Part shown: positions 8,489-16,471 of the stretch, piece by piece
Layout of the letters: each line of letters opens with the position of its first letter
Numbering within the stretch: the first letter of the stretch is position 1
NCBI GenBank assembly: GCA_947474005.1
Contig: CANJHI010000027.1
Location: 1-39,144 of the forward strand
DNA length: 39,144 nucleotides
Origin: Alphaproteobacteria bacterium
GTDB taxonomy: Bacteria > Pseudomonadota > Alphaproteobacteria > Reyranellales > Reyranellaceae
Direction: 5' to 3'
The notes under the pieces: generated by a model
Told to the model about the DNA's origin: nothing
Seen by the model: the letters and a program-made list of their open reading frames with translations, nothing else
The model's database searches: none
Made by a program: the position numbers and the translations under genes

Positions 8489-9340
8489 CTAGGACCGAAG
8501 GGTGGCCGGAACGGCATAGGCACCGATCGCGGCGACGCGGCCGCTCTTCAGTCCCAGCGCCGCCCCGAGTTCGCGCAGTCGCGGGTCGCCATCGGCGATC
8601 ACGCCCGGCATTTCGATGAGATAGTGATGCACGCCGTCGACAACCTGGTCCAGCGCCGAGGTGAAGGCGGGGAGGCCAACCTTGGCCAGGCCGCCGGCGA
8701 TGCGGTCGCGGCTGAGGCCGGCCGGTGTTTCGATGGCGATGAGGGCGCGGTCGTCGCCGCTTTCCTCGGGCTCCATGCGGGCGAGAACGAGGGCCGAAAT
8801 GCCGCGCGCCCGGGCGTTGGGCATGGCGAGAAAGGGCAGGCGGGCCACGACGTTGGGCAATGTCGCGTCGCCCCCGGCCAGCAGCGGCCACCACGGGGCA
8901 ACATCGGACTCGATGGGGGCCGGCACGATGCCGATCGTCGTCGGGCCGCCGCGCACGGCCGCCAGCACCTGGGCGGGCGTGTCGTGGGCGACGAGTGGAA
9001 TCTGGCAACCGAAGTGGTCGCGCGCGAGATCCCAGTAACCGGGCTGCTCGGCCGGCCGGCAGATGGCGATTTTCAGCCCCGGCGTCTGCATCAGGGTGAG
9101 CGCACACATCATCTCGCGCCACATGCGGAAGACGGCCGTGACCGGGAAAGGTCCCTGGTGGGAGGCCATCCGCTGGCGCAGCACCCGGGCTTCACGGCCC
9201 GGCCGCAGCGCCAGTCCGCCGGCCGGCTTGACGCCCGCAATTCGGCCGACCACGTCGGCGCGCCGGCCGATCAGGCCGTGCAGTTCGCCGTCGATGGCGT
9301 CGATTTCTTGCCGCAGGCTGTCGAGACTGGGTGCGTTCAT
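8489..9340 (-). CDS. Chorismate mutase (AroQ) fused to a degenerate prephenate dehydratase-like region
   Basis: This is a 283-residue protein. Residues 1-90 are an AroQ chorismate mutase: SLDSLRQEIDAIDGELHGLIGRR, then GREARVLRQRM, with the usual charged helices. The rest lines up in order with a P-protein but lacks its catalytic signatures. LKIAICRPAEQPGYW stands where the dehydratase has GPxGTFS. TTIGIVPAPIESD matches the substrate-loop segment around the PIENS motif. No TRF motif is seen. The final 90 residues (RALIAIETPAGLSRDRIAGG onward) look like a divergent ACT domain. I infer an active mutase with a non-catalytic, possibly amino-acid-sensing tail. ATG 9340 is chosen; an open extension to 9412 has no support. 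It is the first gene of the hisC-tyrA-chaC operon and divergent from metX. Confidence 0.8.
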   Translation of the reverse strand: MNAPSLDSLRQEIDAIDGELHGLIGRRADVVGRIAGVKPAGGLALRPGREARVLRQRMASHQGPFPVTAVFRMWREMMCALTLMQTPGLKIAICRPAEQPGYWDLARDHFGCQIPLVAHDTPAQVLAAVRGGPTTIGIVPAPIESDVAPWWPLLAGGDATLPNVVARLPFLAMPNARARGISALVLARMEPEESGDDRALIAIETPAGLSRDRIAGGLAKVGLPAFTSALDQVVDGVHHYLIEMPGVIADGDPRLRELGAALGLKSGRVAAIGAYAVPATLRS

Positions 9341-9417
9341 GAGGCCGGTAATTCCTGTGCGCAGCGGCGATACTACGTTCAGCCACACCGCGTAAAGGCA
9401 AACAAGCCTCAAGGCGC

Positions 9418-9446
9418 TTGCACCCGCACGGCGAGGTTCGTATAAA
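9418..9446 (+). promoter_or_regulatory. Probable sigma-70 promoter of metX-metW
   Basis: TTGCAC (9418-9423) and TATAAA (9441-9446) are separated by exactly 17 bp. Transcription would begin at about 9453, the first base of the riboswitch, so the geometry supports the call. Confidence 0.7.
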
Positions 9447-9452
9447 AGTCAT

Positions 9453-9508
9453 CCGTGGAATTTGAGCCGACCGGCTTGCGGCCACGTTAATCCCCGCTAA
9501 AAGGTCGG
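9453..9508 (+). promoter_or_regulatory. SAM-II riboswitch (alphaproteobacterial metX leader)
   Basis: The conserved SAM-II elements are present in order: AATTTG, CTTGC, CCACG-TTAA and CGCTAAAA. Helix P1 is CGTGG (9454-9458) with CCACG (9482-9486). The pseudoknot is CCGACC (9467-9472) with GGTCGG (9503-9508), a perfect 6-bp match. Binding of S-adenosylmethionine by this class turns off methionine-synthesis genes. It sits directly at the predicted transcription start and 8 bp before an intrinsic terminator, ahead of metX, the classic target. The second GGTCGG copy in the terminator is discussed in the findings. Confidence 0.93.
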
Positions 9509-9516
9509 AGTGCTTG

Positions 9517-9550
9517 AAAAAGCCCCCGCCCTTCCGGTCGGGGGCTTTTT
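9517..9550 (+). terminator. Intrinsic terminator between the riboswitch and metX (attenuator)
   Basis: This is a 12-bp perfect stem, AAAAAGCCCCCG (9517-9528) with CGGGGGCTTTTT (9539-9550), with a 10-base loop and a T run. It could work in either direction. Because it lies inside the metX leader, read-through must be regulated. The right arm and loop include CCGGTCGG (9534-9541), which is complementary to the riboswitch segment CCGACCGG (9467-9474). Confidence 0.88.
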
Positions 9551-9564
9551 CGTTGGAGAGGACG

Positions 9565-10734
9565 TTGCTCCAGGACCTGACCGACGCCGAACAAATGGCG
9601 CTCGCCCAGTGCCGCCACGCGGTCCTGGGCGCCGAACAGCCGCTCAGCCTCGACTGCGGCGTCGATCTCGGCCCCTACCGGGTGGCCTACCAGACCTACG
9701 GCACGCTGAACGCCGACAAGACCAATGCCATCCTGATCTGCCACCCGCTGAGCTGCGACCAGTTCGTCGCCGAGCGCCATCCCGTCACCGGCAAGGAGGG
9801 CTGGTGGGAAAGCCTGGTCGGGCCGGGCAAGGTCCTGGATCCGGCGCGCTACTTCATCATTTGCGTCAATGTGCTGGGCCACTGCATGGGCTCGACCGGC
9901 CCGCTGGCGCGCGAGCCTGCGACCGGCCAGCCCTGGAACCTGCGTTTCCCGGTGGTGACCATCGGCGACATGGTGCGCGCCCAGGCGGCCCTGCTCGATC
10001 ATCTTGGCATCCCCGACCTGTTCTGCGTCATCGGCGGATCGATGGGCGGCATGCAGGTGCTCGAATGGGCCGCGACCTATCCCGACCGTGTCTTTTCGGC
10101 CGTGCCGATCGCCTGCGCCGCGCACCATTCGGCCCAGAACATCGCGTTCCACGAGGTCGGCCGCCAGGCGATCATGGCCGATCCGGAGTGGAAGGGGGGC
10201 GACTATCGCCTGCACCAGACCGTGCCGGCGCGTGGCCTCGCCGTTGCCCGCATGACCGCCCATATCACCTACCTCTCGGAGCAGGCGCTGCAGCGCAAGT
10301 TTGGCCGCGCCCTGCAGGACCGCAATGCGCTCGGCTTCGGCTTCGACGCCGATTTCCAGGTCGAGAGCTACCTGCGCCACCAGGGCTCGACCTTCGTCGA
10401 TCGCTTCGACGCCAACAGCTATCTCTACATCACGCGCGCGATGGATTATTTCGACCTCGCCGGCGCGCATGGCGGGGTGCTGGCGAATGCCTTCCGTGGC
10501 TCGCCCACGCGCTTCTGCCTGATGTCCTTCACCAGCGACTGGCTGTTTCCGACGCGCGAGAGCCGCACGATCGTCCATGCGCTGAACGCGGCGGCGGCCA
10601 ACGTGTCGTTCGTCGAGGTCGCGAGCGACAAGGGCCATGACGCCTTCTTGCTCGACGAGCCGGAGATGTTCCGCACCTTGAGCGGCTTCCTCAAGGGGGC
10701 GGCTGCCGTGCGTGGGCTGAAGCAGGCGGCATGA
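9565..10734 (+). CDS. metX: Homoserine O-acyltransferase (acetyl- or succinyl-)
   Basis: This 389-residue alpha/beta-hydrolase activates homoserine for methionine synthesis. The nucleophile elbow GGSMGGMQ gives Ser159; Asp325 (FTSDWLFPT) and His358 (KGHDAFL) complete the triad. [11 protein letters not shown] (about 104-114) and [12 protein letters not shown] are family signatures. MetX proteins may use acetyl- or succinyl-CoA, and this cannot be settled by eye. The frame stays open back to 9514, but that part is the terminator hairpin. I chose TTG 9565 because ggag (9555-9558) lies 6 bases upstream; TTG 9553 and ATG 9595 are alternatives. It is controlled by the SAM-II leader and followed 13 bp later by metW. 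Confidence 0.95.
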   Translation: MLQDLTDAEQMALAQCRHAVLGAEQPLSLDCGVDLGPYRVAYQTYGTLNADKTNAILICHPLSCDQFVAERHPVTGKEGWWESLVGPGKVLDPARYFIICVNVLGHCMGSTGPLAREPATGQPWNLRFPVVTIGDMVRAQAALLDHLGIPDLFCVIGGSMGGMQVLEWAATYPDRVFSAVPIACAAHHSAQNIAFHEVGRQAIMADPEWKGGDYRLHQTVPARGLAVARMTAHITYLSEQALQRKFGRALQDRNALGFGFDADFQVESYLRHQGSTFVDRFDANSYLYITRAMDYFDLAGAHGGVLANAFRGSPTRFCLMSFTSDWLFPTRESRTIVHALNAAAANVSFVEVASDKGHDAFLLDEPEMFRTLSGFLKGAAAVRGLKQAA

Positions 10735-10747
10735 GGAGGGATCTGCC

Positions 10748-11353
10748 GTGACCGCCGCTATTCGCGTCGACCTCCAGCTCATCGCCGACATGGTGAAGCC
10801 AGACACCCGCGCGCTCGACGTTGGCTGCGGCGACGGCGCCCTGCTGGCCTACCTGACGAACTTCAAGCGCGTCGATGCGCGCGGCATGGAACTCAGCCAG
10901 GCCGGCGTGAATGCCTGTGTGGCCAGCGGCCTGTCGGTGATCCAGGGCGACGCCGACGCCGATCTGCAGGCCTATCCCGATGCCGCCTTCGACTACGTGA
11001 TCCTCAGCCAGACGCTGCAGGCCACGCGCGAGCCGCGCGAGGTGCTGCTGCAGATGCTGCGGGTCGGCAAGCGCGCGATCGTGTCGTTTCCCAACTTCGC
11101 GCACTGGCAGGTGCGCCTGCGGATGGTGTTCGGCGGCCGCATGCCGCAGACCACGTCGTTGCCCTACAAGTGGTACGACACGCCCAACATCCATCTCTGC
11201 AGCATCGACGATTTCCGTGCGCTCTGTCGCGACATGGGCGTGCGCATCGAGCGCGCCATCGTGCTCAACAGCAAGAGCCGGCCGATCCACATGCCACCAT
11301 TGCTCGCCAACGTATTCGGTGAGCAGGCGGTGTTCATGCTGCGGCGGGATTAG
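10748..11353 (+). CDS. metW: MetW, methionine biosynthesis partner of MetX
   Basis: This 201-residue Rossmann-fold protein of the MetW family works together with MetX. The SAM-binding-like motif ALDVGCGDGALL lies at residues 22-33. GDADADLQAYPDAAFDYVILSQTLQ and FPNFAHWQVRLRMVFGGRMP are hallmark stretches of MetW. The start is GTG 10748, preceded by a very strong gaggaggg (10734-10741) that overlaps the metX stop region. The metX-metW order and 13-bp spacing make a two-gene operon under the SAM-II riboswitch. Confidence 0.95.
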   Translation: MTAAIRVDLQLIADMVKPDTRALDVGCGDGALLAYLTNFKRVDARGMELSQAGVNACVASGLSVIQGDADADLQAYPDAAFDYVILSQTLQATREPREVLLQMLRVGKRAIVSFPNFAHWQVRLRMVFGGRMPQTTSLPYKWYDTPNIHLCSIDDFRALCRDMGVRIERAIVLNSKSRPIHMPPLLANVFGEQAVFMLRRD

Positions 11354-11369
11354 TACTCAGGGTGTCATC

Positions 11370-11428
11370 GGACCGCGGGCCTCCAGGCCTGCATCATGAT
11401 CATGAGCGGGCCTGGAGGCCCGCGGTCC
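11370..11428. repeat. Large intergenic palindrome, REP-like hairpin
   Basis: The arm 11370-11392 begins GGACCGCGGGCCTCCAGGCC and is the exact inverse of 11409-11428 over 20 bp; a G-T pair and two further G-C pairs extend it to 23 bp. The loop (11393-11405) holds ATCATGAT. It lies between the end of metW and the end of the convergent fusion gene. It may stop transcription from both sides, but there is no T run, and the form resembles a repetitive extragenic palindrome. Confidence 0.85.
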
Positions 11429-11462
11429 CTCTTGATGTGAGTCTATTCCAACGGAACCGGCT

Positions 11463-13253
11463 CTAGCCTTCCACGGTTGTCGTCGAGACCGCGAGATTGC
11501 TGCCGAGAAACGCGCGGTCGCCCGGGCCTTCCTGGCCATGGCCGATGCTCCAGCGGTGCGGCCAGTCCAGGCGCTCGGCGCCCCAGGCGGAGGCGGCCGA
11601 CAAAGACGACCAGGGCGCATCGGCCGCGAGGCGATACAGCAGGCCGCCGGGCCCCATGCCCGGATGGACGAGCAGTTGAATGTCGAAAGGCGCGCCGGCG
11701 TCGAGGGCCGGACCGAGCCAGTAGTGCGGGCTGCGGCCGGGCTCGGGTTCCAGAATCACCGTCAGCCGCTGCGCCGGCCCGGTGAGGCCGATCCAGAGCG
11801 GTGCGCGGACACCGGGCTGGAAGGCCGAGAGAAGTGTCTGGATCGTGCTTGTGCCGGCCGCCGCGGCGTCGCCGGTGAAGCGGAATGCCACGATCTCGTC
11901 CTTGCCGACGCCGGCTTCGCCCAATGCCTGCCACTGCTCGACCGGCGGCACCGGCAGCGGCCACGACAGGCGCTCGCGGACGCGGCCTTCGGCATCGAAC
12001 ACCTGATACCGCAGCCCCTGCCCATCGAGCGCGGCCTGGACGGCGTGGAGATATTCGACGCCCTCCGGCATGCGGTGCGCGGTGCCGGCGCCCGCGGTGC
12101 AGATCTGCAGCACGCCACGATGGGCCTGCACGTCGAACGCCAGGATATGACCGCACAGGTAGGCCAGCACACCGCCCTCGACCAGAACGTCCCAGAATTC
12201 CGTCGCGTGCTCGGGACCGACATCGCGCTGATAGGCGCCAGCGAAGCCGTTGACCGGATGGATCGGATGATGGCCCGCGACGAGCTTGTGGTGCGCATCC
12301 GCATGCTGGTGCAGCACGGCGTGGAGCCAGTCGGTCTCGACATGACCTTCGCCGCCGAGGCCCGTCCACAGCGTGTGAACGAAGACGAGCAGCAGGTCGC
12401 CGCGCCGCACCCAGTACGACAGACCTTCCTGTCCGGGCGGGCCGTTGCGCGGCAGGTGATCGTGGACCTCGCGGAACACCGCCTCGCTCATGGCGTCATA
12501 GGTCGCGTGATTGCTGGTCGTGTGCCACAGCGGGATCGCGCGGCGGTCGAGCCAGGCCATCTCGTGGTCGAGCCAGTGCCGCCATTGCTTGCGCAGCGTG
12601 TCGGCATCGGCCGTGTAGCCTGCGATCTCGTCGCCGAGAAACAGAATGAACTCGGGCGATGGCGCGAGACGCCGAACGGCCGCGTTGACGCCGGCGAAGG
12701 TGCGCTCGTGCAAGGCGCCGGAAACGCCGGAGCAAGCGTCGCCATAGAGGACGAACTGATGGCCCTGGCCGCGCGGCAGAAGGGCGTGGATCGGCTGACC
12801 GCGTGCGGGCCGCTCGTAGTAGCCTTCGATCTCGTCTTCCTCGAGCTTCACGAAGCCGTGGCGCGTGTAGAAACGGTCGGCCTTGCTGCCCTTCAGCACC
12901 TCGAGACCCACCGGCAGGCCCGTCGCGTCGGCTTCGTCGAGAAGAACCTTCAGGATCTTCGTGCCGAGCCCGGTATTGTGCAGGCGACGATCGAGATAGA
13001 AGGAGTCGATCTTGATCTCGCTGTCGCCCCTGCGAAAGCCGACGCAGCCCACGCGCTCAGCCCCCAGCAGGATCAGCCGCATCCCCGGCTCTTCGAACGT
13101 CGCGCGGAAAACCCGACGGGCGCGCTCGGGCGAATAGCGGAAGACGCGCTCCAGATGTTCGCGCATGACGTCGATGCGCAACGCCAGCAGCGGCTCGAAG
13201 TCCGCTTCGCTGACTGGCCCGAAGCGCCAGTCCCCCGTTCCGGTGTCAGACAC
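11463..13253 (-). CDS. GNAT acetyltransferase-metallophosphatase fusion protein
   Basis: This 596-residue protein has three regions. Residues 1-150 are a GNAT domain, with acetyl-CoA loop LHNTGLGTKILKVLL (91-105) and the usual end ADRFYTRHGFVKLEE. Residues 165-390 resemble a calcineurin-like metallophosphatase: a first motif near YGDAC (170-174), GDEI (207-210), SNHAT (247-251), GHHPIHP (327-333) and CGHILAFDV (367-375). The first DxH motif is not canonical, so activity is uncertain. The last 200 residues look like beta-rich sandwich sequence with no recognised motif. No signal peptide is visible, so it is probably cytosolic. ATG 13253 overlaps the end of the YbaK-like gene by 8 bp, so the two are coupled. 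Substrates are unknown. Confidence 0.75.
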   Translation of the reverse strand: MSDTGTGDWRFGPVSEADFEPLLALRIDVMREHLERVFRYSPERARRVFRATFEEPGMRLILLGAERVGCVGFRRGDSEIKIDSFYLDRRLHNTGLGTKILKVLLDEADATGLPVGLEVLKGSKADRFYTRHGFVKLEEDEIEGYYERPARGQPIHALLPRGQGHQFVLYGDACSGVSGALHERTFAGVNAAVRRLAPSPEFILFLGDEIAGYTADADTLRKQWRHWLDHEMAWLDRRAIPLWHTTSNHATYDAMSEAVFREVHDHLPRNGPPGQEGLSYWVRRGDLLLVFVHTLWTGLGGEGHVETDWLHAVLHQHADAHHKLVAGHHPIHPVNGFAGAYQRDVGPEHATEFWDVLVEGGVLAYLCGHILAFDVQAHRGVLQICTAGAGTAHRMPEGVEYLHAVQAALDGQGLRYQVFDAEGRVRERLSWPLPVPPVEQWQALGEAGVGKDEIVAFRFTGDAAAAGTSTIQTLLSAFQPGVRAPLWIGLTGPAQRLTVILEPEPGRSPHYWLGPALDAGAPFDIQLLVHPGMGPGGLLYRLAADAPWSSLSAASAWGAERLDWPHRWSIGHGQEGPGDRAFLGSNLAVSTTTVEG

Positions 13254-13734
13254 GTGAAGCGATCTTGGCGACGCGCGGCTTGGCGACCGCCAGCCAGTCC
13301 CTGGTGTCGAGCTCCATCGAGCGGTCGAGGCGGCCGGCGTTGAAGAACAGCGTCTCGTTGGCGAGCAGATCTTCGTCGACCACGACGGTGAGGGAGGGAT
13401 CGAGGGCGAAGGGCGGCACCGCGCCCATCACGCAGCCTGTCAGCTCCTGGGCCGTCTCCGGCGAGGCGAAGCCGCATTTGCGCGCCTCGAACAAGGTCGC
13501 CACCGCAGCGAAGTCGAGCTTGCGGCTGCCCGGCAGGATGGCCAGCACGTGCCGGCGGCCGCCGCCGCCGCCGCGCACGTCCAGCACCATCGCCTTGGCG
13601 GCCTGGTCCGGCCGGTTGCCGCGGATGGCGCTGATCTCGGCGGACTTCCCCTCGGCCTCGTGTTCGATGACACGGAACTTCGCCTTGGCTTCGCCTAGCA
13701 GGGCGACGAGCTTGTCGAAAACATCAGACGCCAC
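13246..13734 (-). CDS. YbaK/EbsC-type aminoacyl-tRNA deacylase
   Basis: This 162-residue single-domain protein belongs to the YbaK/ProX editing family, which removes wrong amino acids from tRNA in trans. Family features are FRVIEHEAEGKSAEISAIRG at the N-terminus, AKAMVLDV, the central lysine-bearing LPGSRKLDFAAVATLF, the loop GCVMGAVPPFAL (GxxxPxG-like region) and VVVDEDLLANETLFFNAGR near the end. Which mischarged tRNA is edited cannot be inferred. It overlaps the DUF1932 gene by 11 bp upstream and the fusion gene by 8 bp downstream. Confidence 0.85.
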   Translation of the reverse strand: MASDVFDKLVALLGEAKAKFRVIEHEAEGKSAEISAIRGNRPDQAAKAMVLDVRGGGGGRRHVLAILPGSRKLDFAAVATLFEARKCGFASPETAQELTGCVMGAVPPFALDPSLTVVVDEDLLANETLFFNAGRLDRSMELDTRDWLAVAKPRVAKIASRV

Positions 13735-14671
13735 GGATGACCTTCTCCGACAGGATTTTTAGCGCTTCCTCGAGGCTCGGCACCTGGCCGTCGGCCGGTG
13801 CGATATGGGCATCGACGGAGCGGCGGTGGCTGCGCTCGATCGCCTCGGTCATCAGCGGATCGACTCCGGTCTCGCGCAGGGTTCGGGCTACCAGGCCCAT
13901 CTCCTCCCAGCGGCGGTGGGCGTGCACGATATGCGTCTGCACCAGCATGCCGATGAAACCGCCGAGCGTCGCCTCGTCGGCGTCGCCGAGGCAGCCCAGC
14001 ACTTCTTCCAGGATGCCCTGGCGTTGCGCCGTCACCAGTGCCTCGACGCCCAGCGCCTCGATGCCCTTGACCAGCACGCTGCGCAGCATTTTTACCGACG
14101 AGGCGCTGCCGGGTTTTAGCCCGAGCAGCTTGGCGTCGAAGCCGTTGGCGTTCATCCATGCGACGGCCGCTTCGGCTTCTTCACCGGCCACCAGCATCGG
14201 CGCCTTGATACCCTGCTTGAAGAACCCGCCCATCACGGCGACATCGACGTAGCGGCCGCCGCCGGTTTCGATCTCGGCGCGATCCTCGTCCGACATCTTG
14301 CCGGTGATGGTGCAGAGATCGAGGAAATGCGCACCTTTCTTCAGGAGCGGCGCGGCGGCAGCGGCGGCGTCGCGGGCGAATTCGCCCTGCACCGCCGAGA
14401 TCACCAAGTCGGCTTCACCGAGCGCTGCGGTGTAGTGGCCCTCGATCGCGACATCGAGACCGCGCGCGGCCTTGCCCAGCGCGGTGCCGCGCGCATCCTT
14501 GTCGAGGGCCGTGTCGATGGCGATCACGCGCCGTGGTGCGTTGTCGCCGGGCTTCGGCCCTCCTTCATCGTGTGACCCACGCCAGCCGCCTTCGATGCAG
14601 AGGCCACGGGCGATGGCCGATCCCGCCTCGCCAAAACCGAGCAGCGCGATCACGCGCGGAGAAAAGGACAT
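13724..14671 (-). CDS. NAD(P)-binding 6-phosphogluconate dehydrogenase-like protein with DUF1932
   Basis: This 315-residue protein has an N-terminal Rossmann domain: IALLGFGEAGSAIARGL at about 8-24, then VIAIDTALD and LVISAVQG. Its helical C-terminal domain of the DUF1932 type contains LGLKPGSASSVKMLRSVLVKG and ends in EALKILSEKV. This architecture belongs to the beta-hydroxyacid dehydrogenase superfamily, but the substrate is not known. The open frame extends upstream to 14827 with low-complexity residues; the Rossmann strand begins right after ATG 14671, so that start is chosen. It overlaps the YbaK-like gene by 11 bp and lies 16 bp after the methyltransferase. Confidence 0.83.
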   Translation of the reverse strand: MSFSPRVIALLGFGEAGSAIARGLCIEGGWRGSHDEGGPKPGDNAPRRVIAIDTALDKDARGTALGKAARGLDVAIEGHYTAALGEADLVISAVQGEFARDAAAAAAPLLKKGAHFLDLCTITGKMSDEDRAEIETGGGRYVDVAVMGGFFKQGIKAPMLVAGEEAEAAVAWMNANGFDAKLLGLKPGSASSVKMLRSVLVKGIEALGVEALVTAQRQGILEEVLGCLGDADEATLGGFIGMLVQTHIVHAHRRWEEMGLVARTLRETGVDPLMTEAIERSHRRSVDAHIAPADGQVPSLEEALKILSEKVIRGV

Positions 14672-14687
14672 GTCGTTGTTCCGGAGT

Positions 14688-15476
14688 TCAGGAGGCGGGG
14701 GCTTCGCCGTCCTTGGTGTTGCGCGCCGCCCCTGCGATCTGGGGCCTGTCGCGCGAACTGGCGACGCGCAGCTTTGGCCGCACGACGGCGACCGTCTGGT
14801 TCTGCGCACGCTCGGCAATGCCGGCATAGAGCTGCTTGCCGGACTCGATCACGCTCACGCCGGCGAAGCGGCCGAGCCAGCGCTGGCCGAAGCGCTCGAC
14901 GGCCGGCGCCATGCGCATGGCGAGCCGCGAGCGGGTCGGCGGCATGTAGAGGGCGCGCGTCTGGCGCAGCGGCGCGAACATGTTGGCGCGCAGGAGGGCT
15001 GCGAGCTGGCCGGTGGAATAGGGATGGCCCTGGTAGAACGGCGAGCGATCGACCTGGGACCAGAAGCCGGCGCGCGTCGGCGCCACCACGATCAGGCGGC
15101 CGCCGTCCGCCATCACGCGCCAGATCTCGCGCAGCATCGGGCGAAGCTGTTCGGTGCACTCGACGGCATGGACCAGCAGCACGCGGTCGACCGATCGGTC
15201 GGGCAGCGGCAGATCCATCTCGTCGACCAGGGTCGCGCGGTTGCGCCCTTCGCGCGGCCAGCGGGTGACGCCCTGCGGGGCCGGCATGAAGGCCAGCACG
15301 CGCTGGGCTTCCTCGACGAACGGCCGCAACAGCGGCGTGGCGTAGCCCAGGCCCAGCACGTTCTCGCCGCGAACGCTCGGCCACACCTCGCGCAGCCGGG
15401 CGCGCAGCAGCCGCGCCGTCGTCTGGCCGAGTGTGCTGCCGTAGAATTCCTCAAGGTCGAGGACGTCGTTCCACAT
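14688..15476 (-). CDS. Class I SAM-dependent methyltransferase
   Basis: This is a 262-residue methyltransferase-11-like protein. Motif I appears as VLGLGYATPLLRPF (about 40-53), less glycine-rich than usual. The post-I and motif II/III parts are seen in VDEMDLPLPDRSVDRVLLVHAVE and REIWRVMADGGRLIVVAPTRAG. The C-terminal 40 residues are basic and probably disordered. It is divergent from gloB with 96 bp between starts, an arrangement common in alphaproteobacteria. The substrate is unknown. It heads a minus-strand run with the DUF1932, YbaK-like and fusion genes. Confidence 0.82.
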   Translation of the reverse strand: MWNDVLDLEEFYGSTLGQTTARLLRARLREVWPSVRGENVLGLGYATPLLRPFVEEAQRVLAFMPAPQGVTRWPREGRNRATLVDEMDLPLPDRSVDRVLLVHAVECTEQLRPMLREIWRVMADGGRLIVVAPTRAGFWSQVDRSPFYQGHPYSTGQLAALLRANMFAPLRQTRALYMPPTRSRLAMRMAPAVERFGQRWLGRFAGVSVIESGKQLYAGIAERAQNQTVAVVRPKLRVASSRDRPQIAGAARNTKDGEAPAS

Positions 15477-15572
15477 GCCACGATCCTAGCAGAAAGCGCG
15501 CCGCGAGCACTATGGCGGGCACCATGGGGAAGCCATGGCTTGCGCAAGCCAGCTCTGCTAGCGTTGCGCATC

Positions 15573-16349
15573 ATGAGCACAACACTAGACATCGTCCGAA
15601 TCCCGGTCCTGAGCGACAATTACGTGTGGTTGATGCACGAGCCCCAGAGCGGCGCCGTGGCCGTCGTCGATCCGGCGGTGGCCGGGCCGATCCTCGCCGA
15701 GGCCGAGAAACGCCGCTGGAAGATCACGCATATCCTGAATACGCATCACCACGGTGATCACGTCGGCGGCAATCTCGAAATCAAGGAAGCGACCGGCTGC
15801 ACCATCGTGGGTCCGCGGCGCGACCGCGCCCGCATTCCCGGGATCGACGTCGAGGTCGACGACGGCGACCGCTACCGCTTCGGCGAGGCCGAGGCGGAGG
15901 TCTTCTTCATTCCGGGTCACACGTCCGGCCACATCGCCTATGCCTTCCGCGACCAGCACGCGCTGTTCTGCGGCGACACGATCTTTGCGCTGGGCTGCGG
16001 GCGGATGTTCGAGGGCACGCCGCAGCAATTCTGGACGTCGCTGAGCCGCCTGCGCGCGCTGCCCGACGACATGCGGGTCTATTGCGCCCACGAATACACC
16101 CAGTCCAACGCCCGCTTCGCCGTGACCATCGAGACCGGCAACAAGCAGCTCATGGCGCGCGCGGCGTCCATCGACGCGGCACGTGCGCGCGGCGAGGCCA
16201 CCGTGCCATCGCTGCTCGGCGAGGAGAAAGCCACCAACCCGTTCCTGCGCGTCGACATCCCGGCGGTGCAGGCCGCGGTCGGCATGGCCGGCGGCGATCC
16301 CACGGCGGTGTTCGCCGAAGTGCGCCACCGCAAGGACGTGTTTCGTTAG
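15573..16349 (+). CDS. gloB: Hydroxyacylglutathione hydrolase (glyoxalase II)
   Basis: This 258-residue metallo-beta-lactamase-fold thioesterase hydrolyses S-lactoylglutathione in methylglyoxal detoxification. The metal motif THHHGDH supplies His58, His60, Asp62 and His63. Further ligands lie in FIPGHTSGH, the bridging aspartate in FCGDTIFALGCGRMFEG, and CAHEYTQSNARF. The C-terminus NPFLRVD and VFAEVRHRKDVFR is the normal glyoxalase II end, so the gene is intact. ATG 15573 matches the usual N-terminus. The last codons (16326-16349) are copied at 17108-17131 beyond the toxin-antitoxin module. Confidence 0.95.
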   Translation: MSTTLDIVRIPVLSDNYVWLMHEPQSGAVAVVDPAVAGPILAEAEKRRWKITHILNTHHHGDHVGGNLEIKEATGCTIVGPRRDRARIPGIDVEVDDGDRYRFGEAEAEVFFIPGHTSGHIAYAFRDQHALFCGDTIFALGCGRMFEGTPQQFWTSLSRLRALPDDMRVYCAHEYTQSNARFAVTIETGNKQLMARAASIDAARARGEATVPSLLGEEKATNPFLRVDIPAVQAAVGMAGGDPTAVFAEVRHRKDVFR

Positions 16350-16352
16350 GCC
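16326..16352 (+). repeat. Direct repeat, left copy (3' end of gloB)
   Basis: Left copy of a 27-bp repeat; the first 17 bases (caccgcaaggacgtgtt) are identical to 17108-17124, and 24 of 27 bases match overall. It encodes the HRKDVFR end and stop codon of gloB. Confidence 0.85.
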
Positions 16353-16471
16353 TGCGGGCTTTCATGCTCTCCCGGACCGCGCGCGTCCCGCACGCTCATG
16401 AGCAGTCCAGAACGGCATGACAAGTACCGTTAGCGGCGTGCCCGAGGACTTCTTGGTCTCTTTGCCGAGGA

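Noticed and set aside
9514-9564. An upstream start for metX at TTG 9514
   Set aside because: The added codons are the terminator stem and have no counterpart in MetX.
11538-13343. A 601-codon plus-strand frame opposite the GNAT-phosphatase fusion
   Set aside because: No motif is visible, while the minus-strand frame shows GNAT and metallophosphatase signatures.
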